A DNA stretch of 64,000 nucleotides from JACCVL01 sp963695375 (GTDB lineage Bacteria > Actinomycetota > Actinomycetes > Propionibacteriales > Nocardioidaceae). The position numbers and the translations under genes were made by a program. The stretch is from the NCBI GenBank assembly GCA_963695375.1, contig OY968767.1:868001-932000 (forward strand), in the 5' to 3' direction. A model generated the notes under the pieces. It saw only the letters and a program-made list of their open reading frames with translations. It was not told the origin of the DNA and did not search any database. This document shows positions 28,508 to 36,564 of the stretch, in pieces; within the stretch, counting starts at the first letter, position 1, and each line of letters opens with the position of its first letter.

Positions 28508-31060
28508 TCACTCCGCGCCGATGGCCTCCAACACGTCCAGCCGGGCCGCCCGGCGAGCCGGGAGCACGGCCGCGACCACGCCGACGACTGCCGCCACGGC
28601 CACGAAGACCAGCAGCTGGACCCAGGGCACCTGCAACACCTCGATCCCCTGGTCGGCGATCGCCCGTTGCAGCACCACGCCGAACACGATGCCCATGACC
28701 ACCCCGAGCAGTGCGCCGAGCAGCGAGATCGCCACCGACTCCAGCCGCACCATCCGTCGCAACTGCCGGCGCTGCATCCCGATGGCGCGGAGCAGTCCCA
28801 CCTCGCGGGTGCGCTCGATCACCGACAGCGCCAGCGTGTTGATGATCCCGAGCACGGCAATCACGATCGCCAGCGCCAGCAGCGCGTAGATGATGGCCAG
28901 CAGCTGGTCGACCTGATCCCGGATCTCGTCCGCGAACTGGGTCTGGTTCTTGACCGACACCAGCGGCAGGTCGGCCACCTGCTCCTCCAGCTCCGCCTGG
29001 ACGGCCGCGGGGGATGCCGCATCCTCGAGCGTGACGTACACGTAGGTGTCCTGCGGCCGCAGACCACCGTCGACGAAGGCGCTCAACGTGAACAGGTACG
29101 GCGTGTCGACGATCGGGTTCTGCTCGAAGACGGCCGCCACCTCGATCTCCCGCTCACCGTCCGGCAGCCCCAGCGTGAGGGTGTCGCCGGGTTCGACGCC
29201 GAGCTCGGCGGCCCGGTCCTCCTCCACCACGACGGTGCCGTCGGTGAAGTCGGCGATGTCGCCCGCGGCGGCCCGCAGACTGACGACCTCGGAGAACGGC
29301 TCCGGGTCGGTCGCCGCCACCAAGAACTCGTCGGCGCCCTCCACCGTGGCCGGCGTGTAGCGATAGGGAGCAACGGCGGCGACCCCGTCGGTCTCGGCCG
29401 CCTGCCGGGCAACGGCGGGCGAGAACGGCTGCCCGATGGAGTTCGACACCACGATGTCGGCGGCCAGCTGCTCGTTGACCAGGCGGTCGGTGCTGGCCTT
29501 GGTGGACTGCCCGAGGACCGACATGGTCGCCACCAGGGCGAGGCCGATCATCAACGCGGAGGCGGTCGCGGCGGTCCGTCGCGGGTTGCGCAGGGCGTTC
29601 TCGGCGGCCAGCTGCCCCACCGTTCCGAACATGCGCCGGTACGCAGCACGCAGGCCGACCAGGACGGGATGGCCGAGGACGGGGCTGGCGAGCGACACGC
29701 CGACCAACACGGCGAGGATGCCGCCGCCGACCAGAGCCGCACCGGTGCCGCCCTCACCGATCAGGCCGGCGGCGATGACACCGGCACCGAGCGCGACGAC
29801 GGCCACCCCCACGAGCAGCCGCACCCGGATCGTCGCGGTCGGCAGCGCCACCCCGTCGCGGAGGACCGCGACCGGCGCGATCCGTCCGGACCGGCGCGCC
29901 GGGAGGTAGGCGGCCACCAGGGTGACCAGCATGCCGACCGCGTACGACACCAGCAGGGTCCGCGGCCGGAACACCAGGTCCGTGCCGCTGAGGTCCAGGC
30001 CGACCAGCCCGAAGATGACCCTGAGCGCCAGGGCGAGCAGGAAGCCGACTCCGACGCCCACGGTGGAGCCGATCAGCCCGACGGCCGCCGCCTCGATGAG
30101 CACCAGCCGGGTCACCTGCCGCCTGGAGGCGCCGAGCGCCCGCAGCAGCGCCAGCTCCCGACTGCGCTGGGCCACCAGGATGGAGAAGGTGTTGATGATG
30201 AGGAACGTGCCGACCACGAGTGAGACGACCGCGAAGACCAGCAGGAAGATGTTCAGGAACTGCAGACCCTCGCCGATGGCATCGGTCTGCTCCTGCGCGG
30301 CACTCGCTCCGGTCACCGCCTCGAATCCGGGCGGCAGCTCGTCCTGAACCGCCTCGGCCAGGTCGGCCTGGCTGGTGGACCCGTCACTGGTCACCCAGAT
30401 GTCGGTGAAGACGTCGGCGCCCTCGAAGAAGACCACCCGCATGTCCTCGGTGTCGAAGACGACCAGCGAGGCGCCGATCAGCGCGGTGCCGAAGTCGATC
30501 GTGCCCACCAGCTCCCGCTCCAGCCGCGGGTCGTCACCGACCGACACCAGCGGCACCGTGTCACCGATGACGTAGCCCCCGGTGTCCGCCGTGCCGGCGT
30601 CGAGCGCCACCTCGCCCGGCTGGTCCGGCCAGTCGCCGTCGGCGATCTCGGCCACCGCCGTGCCGGCCGCGTTGGGCGCGTCGTTGTAGTTGACCGCGAT
30701 TCCCGGTGCGCCCTGGCCCCCGATCAGCTCGCCGTCCTGGTCGAGGACGAAGACACCGGTGACGGTGACGTTCCCGTCCACCCGCTCCGTGCCGGGCACC
30801 CCGGCGAGGTCGTCGACGACGGCGGCGGGAACGGTCCGGGCGTCGAGGCCCTGGAAGGTGGCGTCCCCACTGCCGGTGGTCTCCGGCCGGACGATGACGT
30901 CTCCGACACTGGCGTCGACGATCGCGTCGAACGACTCGTCCAGCGTGTCGGTGAAGACGTACGACCCGGCGACGAAGGCGACCCCCAGCACGATCGCGAA
31001 GGCGCTCAGCAGCAGCCGCAGCTTGCGGGCGAGCAGGTTGCGGATCGCGGCCCGGAGCAC
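28508..31060 (-). CDS. ABC transporter permease, FtsX/MacB-type (two FtsX domains)
   Basis: 850 residues from GTG 31060. An N-terminal helix, a large extracytoplasmic MacB_PCD-like domain (about residues 45-240) and a first FtsX block of three helices (FLNIFLLVFAVVSLVVGTF ... ARRSGRIAPVAVLRDG) are followed by a second copy of helix, periplasmic domain and FtsX block ending VLPARRAARLDVLEAIGAE. The ELALLRALGASRRQV and EVGLLRAIGMQRRQL segments are the duplicated coupling helices. Such permeases work as mechanotransmission devices on lipids or lipoproteins. It starts 2 nt after the ATPase stop with GGGAGG upstream. The substrate is unknown. Confidence 0.9.
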   Translation of the reverse strand: MLRAAIRNLLARKLRLLLSAFAIVLGVAFVAGSYVFTDTLDESFDAIVDASVGDVIVRPETTGSGDATFQGLDARTVPAAVVDDLAGVPGTERVDGNVTVTGVFVLDQDGELIGGQGAPGIAVNYNDAPNAAGTAVAEIADGDWPDQPGEVALDAGTADTGGYVIGDTVPLVSVGDDPRLERELVGTIDFGTALIGASLVVFDTEDMRVVFFEGADVFTDIWVTSDGSTSQADLAEAVQDELPPGFEAVTGASAAQEQTDAIGEGLQFLNIFLLVFAVVSLVVGTFLIINTFSILVAQRSRELALLRALGASRRQVTRLVLIEAAAVGLIGSTVGVGVGFLLALALRVIFGLVGLDLSGTDLVFRPRTLLVSYAVGMLVTLVAAYLPARRSGRIAPVAVLRDGVALPTATIRVRLLVGVAVVALGAGVIAAGLIGEGGTGAALVGGGILAVLVGVSLASPVLGHPVLVGLRAAYRRMFGTVGQLAAENALRNPRRTAATASALMIGLALVATMSVLGQSTKASTDRLVNEQLAADIVVSNSIGQPFSPAVARQAAETDGVAAVAPYRYTPATVEGADEFLVAATDPEPFSEVVSLRAAAGDIADFTDGTVVVEEDRAAELGVEPGDTLTLGLPDGEREIEVAAVFEQNPIVDTPYLFTLSAFVDGGLRPQDTYVYVTLEDAASPAAVQAELEEQVADLPLVSVKNQTQFADEIRDQVDQLLAIIYALLALAIVIAVLGIINTLALSVIERTREVGLLRAIGMQRRQLRRMVRLESVAISLLGALLGVVMGIVFGVVLQRAIADQGIEVLQVPWVQLLVFVAVAAVVGVVAAVLPARRAARLDVLEAIGAE

Positions 31061-31062
31061 CG

Positions 31063-31869
31063 TCAGCCCTCCCCCGCCGCCCCGCCGGTCAAGGCGGGCG
31101 TCAGCGTCTTCATCCGCTCGAGCACCGTCTCCGCCGTCGGGCTGCGCAGCTCGTCGACGACGCGGCCGTCGTCGAGGAAGACCACCCGATCGGTGTAGGC
31201 CGCGGCCCCGGCGTCGTGGGTCACCATCACCACCGTCTGGTCGAACTCGTCGACGCTGCGGCGCAGGAAGCCGAGCACCTCGGCGCTGGAGCTCGAGTCG
31301 AGATTGCCGGTCGGCTCGTCGGCGAACACGATCTCCGGACGGCTCATCAGCGCCCGCGCGCAGGCCACCCGCTGCTGTTGACCACCCGACAGCTCGGTCG
31401 GCTTGTGCTGGAGCCGGTCGCGCAGCCCGACCGCGTCGACGACGGTGTCGTACCACCCCTCGTCGGGCTGCCGTCCGGCGATCGCCAGCGGCAGCACGAC
31501 GTTCTCGTGCGCGGTCAGTGTCGGCACCAGGTTGAACTGCTGGAAGACGAAGCCGATCCGGTCCCGGCGCAGCCCGGTCAGCTCCTTGTCCGAGAGCCCG
31601 GTCAGGCTCTGCTCGCCGATCAGGACCTCTCCCTCGGTGCTGTCGTCCAGGGCGGCCATGCAGTGCAGCAGGGTGGACTTCCCCGAGCCCGAGGGCCCCA
31701 TCACGGCGGTGAACTTCCGCGGTTCGAAGGTCACCGACACCCCGTCCAGCGCGCGGACCGCGGTGGCGCCCTTGCCGAACACCTTCGTGAGGTTCCGCGC
31801 TGTGGCGCCGGAGCCCGGTCGCGGCCCCGCGGCCCGCTGGTCGGGGTGCGGTTCGACTCGCTTCGACAT
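31063..31869 (-). CDS. ABC transporter ATP-binding protein (MacB/LolD-type)
   Basis: 268 residues from ATG 31869, with GGGAGGG upstream. Walker A MGPSGSGKSTLLHCMA, Q-loop FVFQQFNLVPTLTAHENV, signature LSGGQQQRVACARAL, Walker B VFADEPTGNLDS and switch His VMVTHD. The QQFNL..LTA.EN segment is diagnostic of the MacB/LolD subclass. It drives the downstream two-FtsX permease. The longer reading upstream is non-coding. Confidence 0.93.
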   Translation of the reverse strand: MSKRVEPHPDQRAAGPRPGSGATARNLTKVFGKGATAVRALDGVSVTFEPRKFTAVMGPSGSGKSTLLHCMAALDDSTEGEVLIGEQSLTGLSDKELTGLRRDRIGFVFQQFNLVPTLTAHENVVLPLAIAGRQPDEGWYDTVVDAVGLRDRLQHKPTELSGGQQQRVACARALMSRPEIVFADEPTGNLDSSSSAEVLGFLRRSVDEFDQTVVMVTHDAGAAAYTDRVVFLDDGRVVDELRSPTAETVLERMKTLTPALTGGAAGEG

Positions 31870-31946
31870 CGTGCCCTCCCGTGGCGACATCGCTGCGGAG
31901 GCCCCGCACCTCCCCCACTCAACGTAGCGCCTGGGGTGACGGCACC

Positions 31947-31952
31947 TAGGCT
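31947..31952 (+). promoter_or_regulatory. -10 box TAGGCT of a leaderless promoter
   Basis: TAGGCT ends 7 nt before the ATG of the endonuclease IV gene. Confidence 0.45.
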
Positions 31953-31959
31953 GGCCGGC

Positions 31960-32775
31960 ATGCCCGCAGCCCTCCGCATCGGTGCACACGTCGACCAGAC
32001 CGACCCGGTCGCCGAGGCCGCCGCCCGGCGCGCCGACCTGTCCCAACACTTCCTCGGGGACCCACAGGGCTGGAAGAAGCCGACGGTGGCCTACGCCGGT
32101 GGCGCCGACGGGCTGCGGTCCGCGGCGGAGGCGGCCGGCGTGGACTTGTACGTGCACGCCCCGTACGTGCTGAACGTGGCGACCACCAACAACCGGATCC
32201 GCATCCCCAGCCGCAAGCTGCTGCAGCAGACCGTCGATCTGGCCGCGCAGATCGGCGCGCACGGCGTGATCGTGCACGGCGGGCACGTGCTCAAGGACGC
32301 CGACCCCGAGGCCGGCTTCGAGAACTGGACCAAGTGCGTCGAACGGACCGATTTGAAGGTCCCGCTGCTGATCGAGAACACCGCCGGCGGTGACAACGCG
32401 ATGGCCCGTCGGCTGGAACGCATCGCACGACTGTGGGACGCGGTGCGCGCGGCAGCCGGTGACCCGGCCGAGGCGGGCAAGGTGGGCTTCTGCCTCGACA
32501 CCTGTCACGCACACGCCGGGGGCATCGAGCTCGGCACCGTCGTCGAGCGGGTGGTCGCGATCACCGGCGGGATCGACCTGCTGCACTGCAACGACAGCCG
32601 CGATGGCTTCGACTCCGGCGCCGACCGGCATGCCAACCTGGGCCAGGGTCACATCGCCCCGGACGAGCTGGTCGACGTGGTGCGTGCCGCCGGTGCGCCG
32701 GTGGTGTGCGAGACGCCGGGTGGTGCCGCCGGTCAGGGAGCCGACATCGACTGGCTCCGCGGCCGGCTGGGGTGA
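31960..32775 (+). CDS. nfo: deoxyribonuclease IV (apurinic/apyrimidinic endonuclease)
   Basis: 271 residues, AP_endonuc_2 TIM barrel. Zinc-ligand motifs: VHAPYVLNVA, VIVHGGHVLKD, LIENTAGG (Glu), CLDTCHAHAGG (Asp, His), LLHCNDSRDGFDSGADRHANLGQGHI (His, Asp, His; read in two parts) and VCETPGG (terminal Glu). All nine expected metal ligands appear. It cleaves DNA at abasic sites in base excision repair. The ATG follows a leaderless -10. The next gene's possible GTG (32772) overlaps its stop. Confidence 0.93.
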   Translation: MPAALRIGAHVDQTDPVAEAAARRADLSQHFLGDPQGWKKPTVAYAGGADGLRSAAEAAGVDLYVHAPYVLNVATTNNRIRIPSRKLLQQTVDLAAQIGAHGVIVHGGHVLKDADPEAGFENWTKCVERTDLKVPLLIENTAGGDNAMARRLERIARLWDAVRAAAGDPAEAGKVGFCLDTCHAHAGGIELGTVVERVVAITGGIDLLHCNDSRDGFDSGADRHANLGQGHIAPDELVDVVRAAGAPVVCETPGGAAGQGADIDWLRGRLG

Positions 32776-32784
32776 CCGCTCCGC

Positions 32785-32790
32785 TAGCCT
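32785..32790 (+). promoter_or_regulatory. -10 box TAGCCT before the FemX-like gene
   Basis: TAGCCT ends 8 nt before the GTG at 32799, compatible with a leaderless start independent of nfo. Confidence 0.4.
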
Positions 32791-32798
32791 CGCCGACC

Positions 32799-33968
32799 GT
32801 GACCCCGCCGCAAGTCCGGACCCTCGAGGTGCGCCCGATCGACGCTGCCGAGCATCTGGCGCACCTGCGGTCCCTCCGGTCGGCGAGCTTCCTCCAGACC
32901 CCCGCCTGGGGCCGGGTCAAGACCGAATGGCGCAGCGAGTCGCTGGGCTGGTTCGACGGCGCGGACCTGGTCGGCGTCGCGCTGGTGCTGCACCGGGCGA
33001 TCCCCCGCCTGTCGCGCACCCTGGCCTACCTGCCCGAGGGCCCGGTCATCGACTGGTCCGTCGCCGCCGAGACAGGCGGGTCCGGTGGCCTCGCCGCCTG
33101 GCTGGACCCGCTGGTCGCGCAGCTGCGGGCCCAGGGTGCGTTCGCCGTGCGGATGGGTCCGCCGGTGGTCACCCGGCGCTGGCAGGCGGGCACGGTCAAG
33201 AACGCCGTGGCCGACCCCGTGCTGTCCCGACTCGGCGCGGTGCCGGCGGACTCGACCGACCCGGTGGGCGAGGCGGTGGTCGCCAGCCTGCGCTCGGCGG
33301 GTTGGCGGCCGGTCACCGCCACCGGTGGGTTCACCGCCGGACAGCCGCAGTACGTCTTCCAGGTCCCGCTGGACGGGCGGGACGAGGACGCGTTGCTCAA
33401 GGGCATGAACCAGCAGTGGCGGCGGAACATCAAGAAGGCGGCCAAGTCCGGCGTCGAGGTACGCCGAGGTGACCGGGACGACCTGCCCGCCTTCCACGCG
33501 CTGTACGTCGAGACCGCCGGACGGGACGGCTTCACGCCGCGGCCGCTGGCGTACTTCGGCACCATGTGGGACGCGCTCACCGCCGAGGAGCCCGACCGGC
33601 TGCGCCTGTACCTGGCCGAGCACGAGGGTGACCTGGTGGCGGCCACGACGCTGGTCGGGGTCGGCGATCACGCGTGGTACTCCTACGGCGCCTCCAGCAC
33701 CAGCAAGCGCGAGGTCCGCGGCTCGAACGCCGTGCAGTGGCAGATGATGCGCGACGCGGCGGCCGCCGGTGCCACCGTCTACGACCTCCGGGGGATCACC
33801 GACACCCTGGACGCCGACGACCCGCACATCGGGCTGGTGCAGTTCAAGGTCGGCACCGGCGGGGAGGCGGTGGAGTACGTCGGCGAGTGGGACCTGCCGG
33901 TGAACGGGCTGCTGTACCGCGCCTTCGACCTGATGCTGCGCGTGCGTCGGCGACGAGGGCGAGGGTGA
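32799..33968 (+). CDS. peptidoglycan bridge-forming FemX/FemAB family aminoacyltransferase
   Basis: 389 residues. Two GNAT-like subdomains typical of FemABX: FLQTPAWGRVKTEWRSESLGWFDG at the start, MNQQWRRNIKKAAKSGVEVRRG in the middle (the NxRRxIKKAxK signature) and GATVYDLRGITDTLDADDPHIGLVQFKVGTGGE near the end (read in parts). It adds an amino acid from aminoacyl-tRNA to lipid II or the stem peptide. The GTG at 32799 fits the leaderless promoter; an alternative GTG at 32772 overlaps the nfo stop and would add nine residues. It precedes an alanine racemase-like gene with a 4-bp gap. Confidence 0.88.
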   Translation: MTPPQVRTLEVRPIDAAEHLAHLRSLRSASFLQTPAWGRVKTEWRSESLGWFDGADLVGVALVLHRAIPRLSRTLAYLPEGPVIDWSVAAETGGSGGLAAWLDPLVAQLRAQGAFAVRMGPPVVTRRWQAGTVKNAVADPVLSRLGAVPADSTDPVGEAVVASLRSAGWRPVTATGGFTAGQPQYVFQVPLDGRDEDALLKGMNQQWRRNIKKAAKSGVEVRRGDRDDLPAFHALYVETAGRDGFTPRPLAYFGTMWDALTAEEPDRLRLYLAEHEGDLVAATTLVGVGDHAWYSYGASSTSKREVRGSNAVQWQMMRDAAAAGATVYDLRGITDTLDADDPHIGLVQFKVGTGGEAVEYVGEWDLPVNGLLYRAFDLMLRVRRRRGRG

Positions 33969-33972
33969 ACCC

Positions 33973-35085
33973 GTGCCGCTGACACTGCGCGTCGACGGTG
34001 ACCGCTGGCGCGACCACCTGCGCCGCGCCGCCGCCGGCTACGCCGGTGCGGGGCGTGAGGACCAGGAGGCGGACGGCGATCCCGCCGGGCGGCACGGCAT
34101 CGTCCCGGTGACCAAGGGCAACGGCTACGGCTTCGGACTGGCCGGGCTGGCGCGGCGCGCGGAGTGGCTGCGCACCGGCGCCGGCAGTGGACACGGGGTG
34201 GACACGGTGGCGGCCGGGACGTACGACGAGGTTCCCGGCTTGCTGGCCAGGTTCGGGGGCGACGTCTTGGTGCTCTCGCCGTGGCGACCGTTCCTGCCCG
34301 ACCTCCCCACCGACGACCGGGTGCTGCACACGGTGGGGCGACTGGCGGACCTGGCGGAGCTGGGCAGTCGGCAACCCGGCTGCCGGGTGGTCGTGGAGGG
34401 GTTGACCTCGATGTCGCGGCACGGGCTGACCCGGCACGAGCTCGCCGCCGCCGCGGCGTCGATCCGGGCCGGCCGGCTGCGGCTGGAGGGGCTGGCCCTG
34501 CACCTGCCGCTGGCCGGTGAGCACGAGGATGAGGCCGAGGAGTGGGCGGCCGTGCTCGAGGCCTCCCGGCTGGAGACCGACACGCTGTGGGTGTCACATC
34601 TGCGGCCGGCCGAGCTGGCTCGGCTGCGGGCCGCGCGCCCGCGGCTGAGCGTGCGCCCCCGGGTCGGGACCGCGCTGTGGCTCGGTGACCGGGGCGCGCT
34701 GCGGACGACGGCGACGGTGCTGGACCGGCACTGGGTGTCGAGCGGGGAGCGGGTCGGCTACCGGCAGCGCGCGCTCCCGCGCTCGGGCGCGATGCTGGTG
34801 GTGGCCGGCGGCACGGCGCACGGCATCGGGTTGGAGGCCCCCACGGCGGCCGAGACGGTGCGGCAGCGGGCGATCTCGGTCGCCCGCGGCGGGCTGGGGG
34901 CGATGGGGATGGCCCTGTCGCCCTACACCGTGAGTGGCCGACAGCGCTGGTTCGTCGAGCCGCCGCACATGCAGGTGAGCCTGGTGTATCTGCCCGGCGG
35001 CGTGCAGGTGCCCGACGTGGGCGACGAGATCGACGTGGACGTCCGGTTCACCACCACGACGTTCGACCGGATCGTCATCGACTGA
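33973..35085 (+). CDS. alanine racemase-like PLP protein
   Basis: 370 residues. The N-terminal PLP barrel includes VTKGNGYGFG, where Lys48 would bind PLP (compare VKADAYGHG in alanine racemase), a LSPWRPFLPDL strand, and GLTSMSRHGLTRHEL matching the substrate-side loop. The C-terminal beta domain ends with SPYTVSGRQRWFVEPPHMQVSLVYLPGG, but the usual Tyr/Met of Alr is not obvious, so it may be inactive on alanine or specific for another amino acid. Directly downstream of a FemX-like gene; the pair is common in actinobacteria. Its 3' end overlaps the convergent GT87-like gene by 11 bp. Confidence 0.78.
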   Translation: MPLTLRVDGDRWRDHLRRAAAGYAGAGREDQEADGDPAGRHGIVPVTKGNGYGFGLAGLARRAEWLRTGAGSGHGVDTVAAGTYDEVPGLLARFGGDVLVLSPWRPFLPDLPTDDRVLHTVGRLADLAELGSRQPGCRVVVEGLTSMSRHGLTRHELAAAAASIRAGRLRLEGLALHLPLAGEHEDEAEEWAAVLEASRLETDTLWVSHLRPAELARLRAARPRLSVRPRVGTALWLGDRGALRTTATVLDRHWVSSGERVGYRQRALPRSGAMLVVAGGTAHGIGLEAPTAAETVRQRAISVARGGLGAMGMALSPYTVSGRQRWFVEPPHMQVSLVYLPGGVQVPDVGDEIDVDVRFTTTTFDRIVID

Positions 35086-36532
35086 GCGCGACGGCGGCCG
35101 GGACGTCGGGCTCGGCCAGCACCCCGCCGGCCGGGTCGTCGGTCACCAGGTCGGCGCGCACCGGGTCGTGCTCGGGCCGGAGCACGTCGCGCAGCACCAC
35201 CGCGGCCAGCCAGAGCTCGGCCGCAACCCGCAGCGCGATCGCGGCGGCGTACGGCTTGTCGACGCCGCCGGCGTCCACGGTGGCGCCGGACAGCGTCCAC
35301 CAGATCGCCAGGAAGTAGAGCACCTCGCCGGCCTGCCAGATCAACAGGTCGCGCCACCGCGGGCGGGCCAGCACGGCGAACGGCAGCAGCCACAAGACGT
35401 ACTGCGGTGAGTAGACCGGCCACACCAGCAGACCGCCGACGAGCAGCAGGAACACCAGCTGGGGCAGCCGCGGTCGCCGCCTGGCGCGCAGGGCCAGCAG
35501 CGAGACCAGCACGGTGACCAACGCGACGGCGACCGCGACGGTCCACACCAGCGCGCCCGGTGAGACCGTCACGCCGTAGGTGGCCGCCAGCCGCCACAGC
35601 GAGCCGTAGCCGATCTGCCCCTGCAGGGTGTGGTTGACGGTGTCCACCCACCCGCCGCCACCCCGCGCGAGCACCGGCAGCTGCCACAGCGCCCAGACCC
35701 CGGCTCCGACACCCGCGAAGGCGCCGAACGCTCGCAGCTCGCGGGCGCGGACCGCGAGGACGCCGGTCGCCGCGAGCAGGGCGACCGGCCACACCGCCGC
35801 GGCCACGGCGCTGCCGAGCAGCACCCCGGCGGCGGCGGGCCGGTCCCGCGACCAGGCCCACAGGGCCGCGACGGTCAGCGCCACTCCCACCAGGTCCCAG
35901 CCGATCGTCGCGGCCAGCACCAGCACTGGCGCGATCGCGAACGCGGCCGCGTCCCACCGCCGTCGCCCGGACAGCCCGACCAGGAGCCCGCCGACGATCA
36001 GCATCGCCCCCACCATCAACAAGGCGTACAGCGCGTAGAAGGTCACCGCCTCCTGCTGGATCTCCGGCTCGGCGGCCAGCCGGCGCACGCTCAGGCGGGA
36101 CCGATCCGGCAGGTCACCGTCGTCGGTCACCAGCCGGGTGACGGATCCGGTCAACCAGGCCAGCGCGGCGACCGGGGCGGGATCGGTGCTGGCCGGGTAC
36201 CGACCGGCGCCGTCCGAGGGGAGCAGGCCCTCGACGTGCCCCGCCGGGACGTAGGACAGCGGGATGTCGCTGTAGCAGAGGTTGGCATACGCCTGGCCGT
36301 CCCACCACGCCCCGGACTGGCAGGGCGCGGTGTGCGCCAGGTTGAGGACCCCGGCCAGGGTGACCAGGGCCAGCACCACCCGCAGCGGCGACCAGAACGG
36401 GTGCGCGGCCGCGTGCCGGCCCACCGGCCCCCCCACGGCCACGCTCCCCGCCGCGAGCACCGGATCGTCCCTGGTGGGGGCGACCAGCGAGCGCGCCCGC
36501 CCATCGCCCGGCCGCTCCCGGTGGAGATCCAC
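35075..36532 (-). CDS. polytopic membrane protein, GT87 (DUF2029)-like glycosyltransferase
   Basis: 485 residues with about 10-12 membrane helices. After the first helix comes a large loop AWWDGQAYANLCYSDIPLSYV, similar to the Asp-containing extracytoplasmic loop of polyprenyl-phosphate-mannose mannosyltransferases (GT-C fold). Further features: WDLVGVALTVAALWAWSRDRP and LLVWPVYSPQYVLWLLPFAVLARPRWRD, the YSPQYxLWLLP segment being typical of the family. It likely transfers a sugar from a polyprenyl carrier outside the membrane. It lies downstream of ponA on the same strand (32-bp gap), as expected for a cell-envelope cluster. Confidence 0.8.
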   Translation of the reverse strand: MDLHRERPGDGRARSLVAPTRDDPVLAAGSVAVGGPVGRHAAAHPFWSPLRVVLALVTLAGVLNLAHTAPCQSGAWWDGQAYANLCYSDIPLSYVPAGHVEGLLPSDGAGRYPASTDPAPVAALAWLTGSVTRLVTDDGDLPDRSRLSVRRLAAEPEIQQEAVTFYALYALLMVGAMLIVGGLLVGLSGRRRWDAAAFAIAPVLVLAATIGWDLVGVALTVAALWAWSRDRPAAAGVLLGSAVAAAVWPVALLAATGVLAVRARELRAFGAFAGVGAGVWALWQLPVLARGGGGWVDTVNHTLQGQIGYGSLWRLAATYGVTVSPGALVWTVAVAVALVTVLVSLLALRARRRPRLPQLVFLLLVGGLLVWPVYSPQYVLWLLPFAVLARPRWRDLLIWQAGEVLYFLAIWWTLSGATVDAGGVDKPYAAAIALRVAAELWLAAVVLRDVLRPEHDPVRADLVTDDPAGGVLAEPDVPAAVALSR

Positions 36533-36564
36533 CCGGGCAGGCTACGGACGGGCAGCGGACCCGG

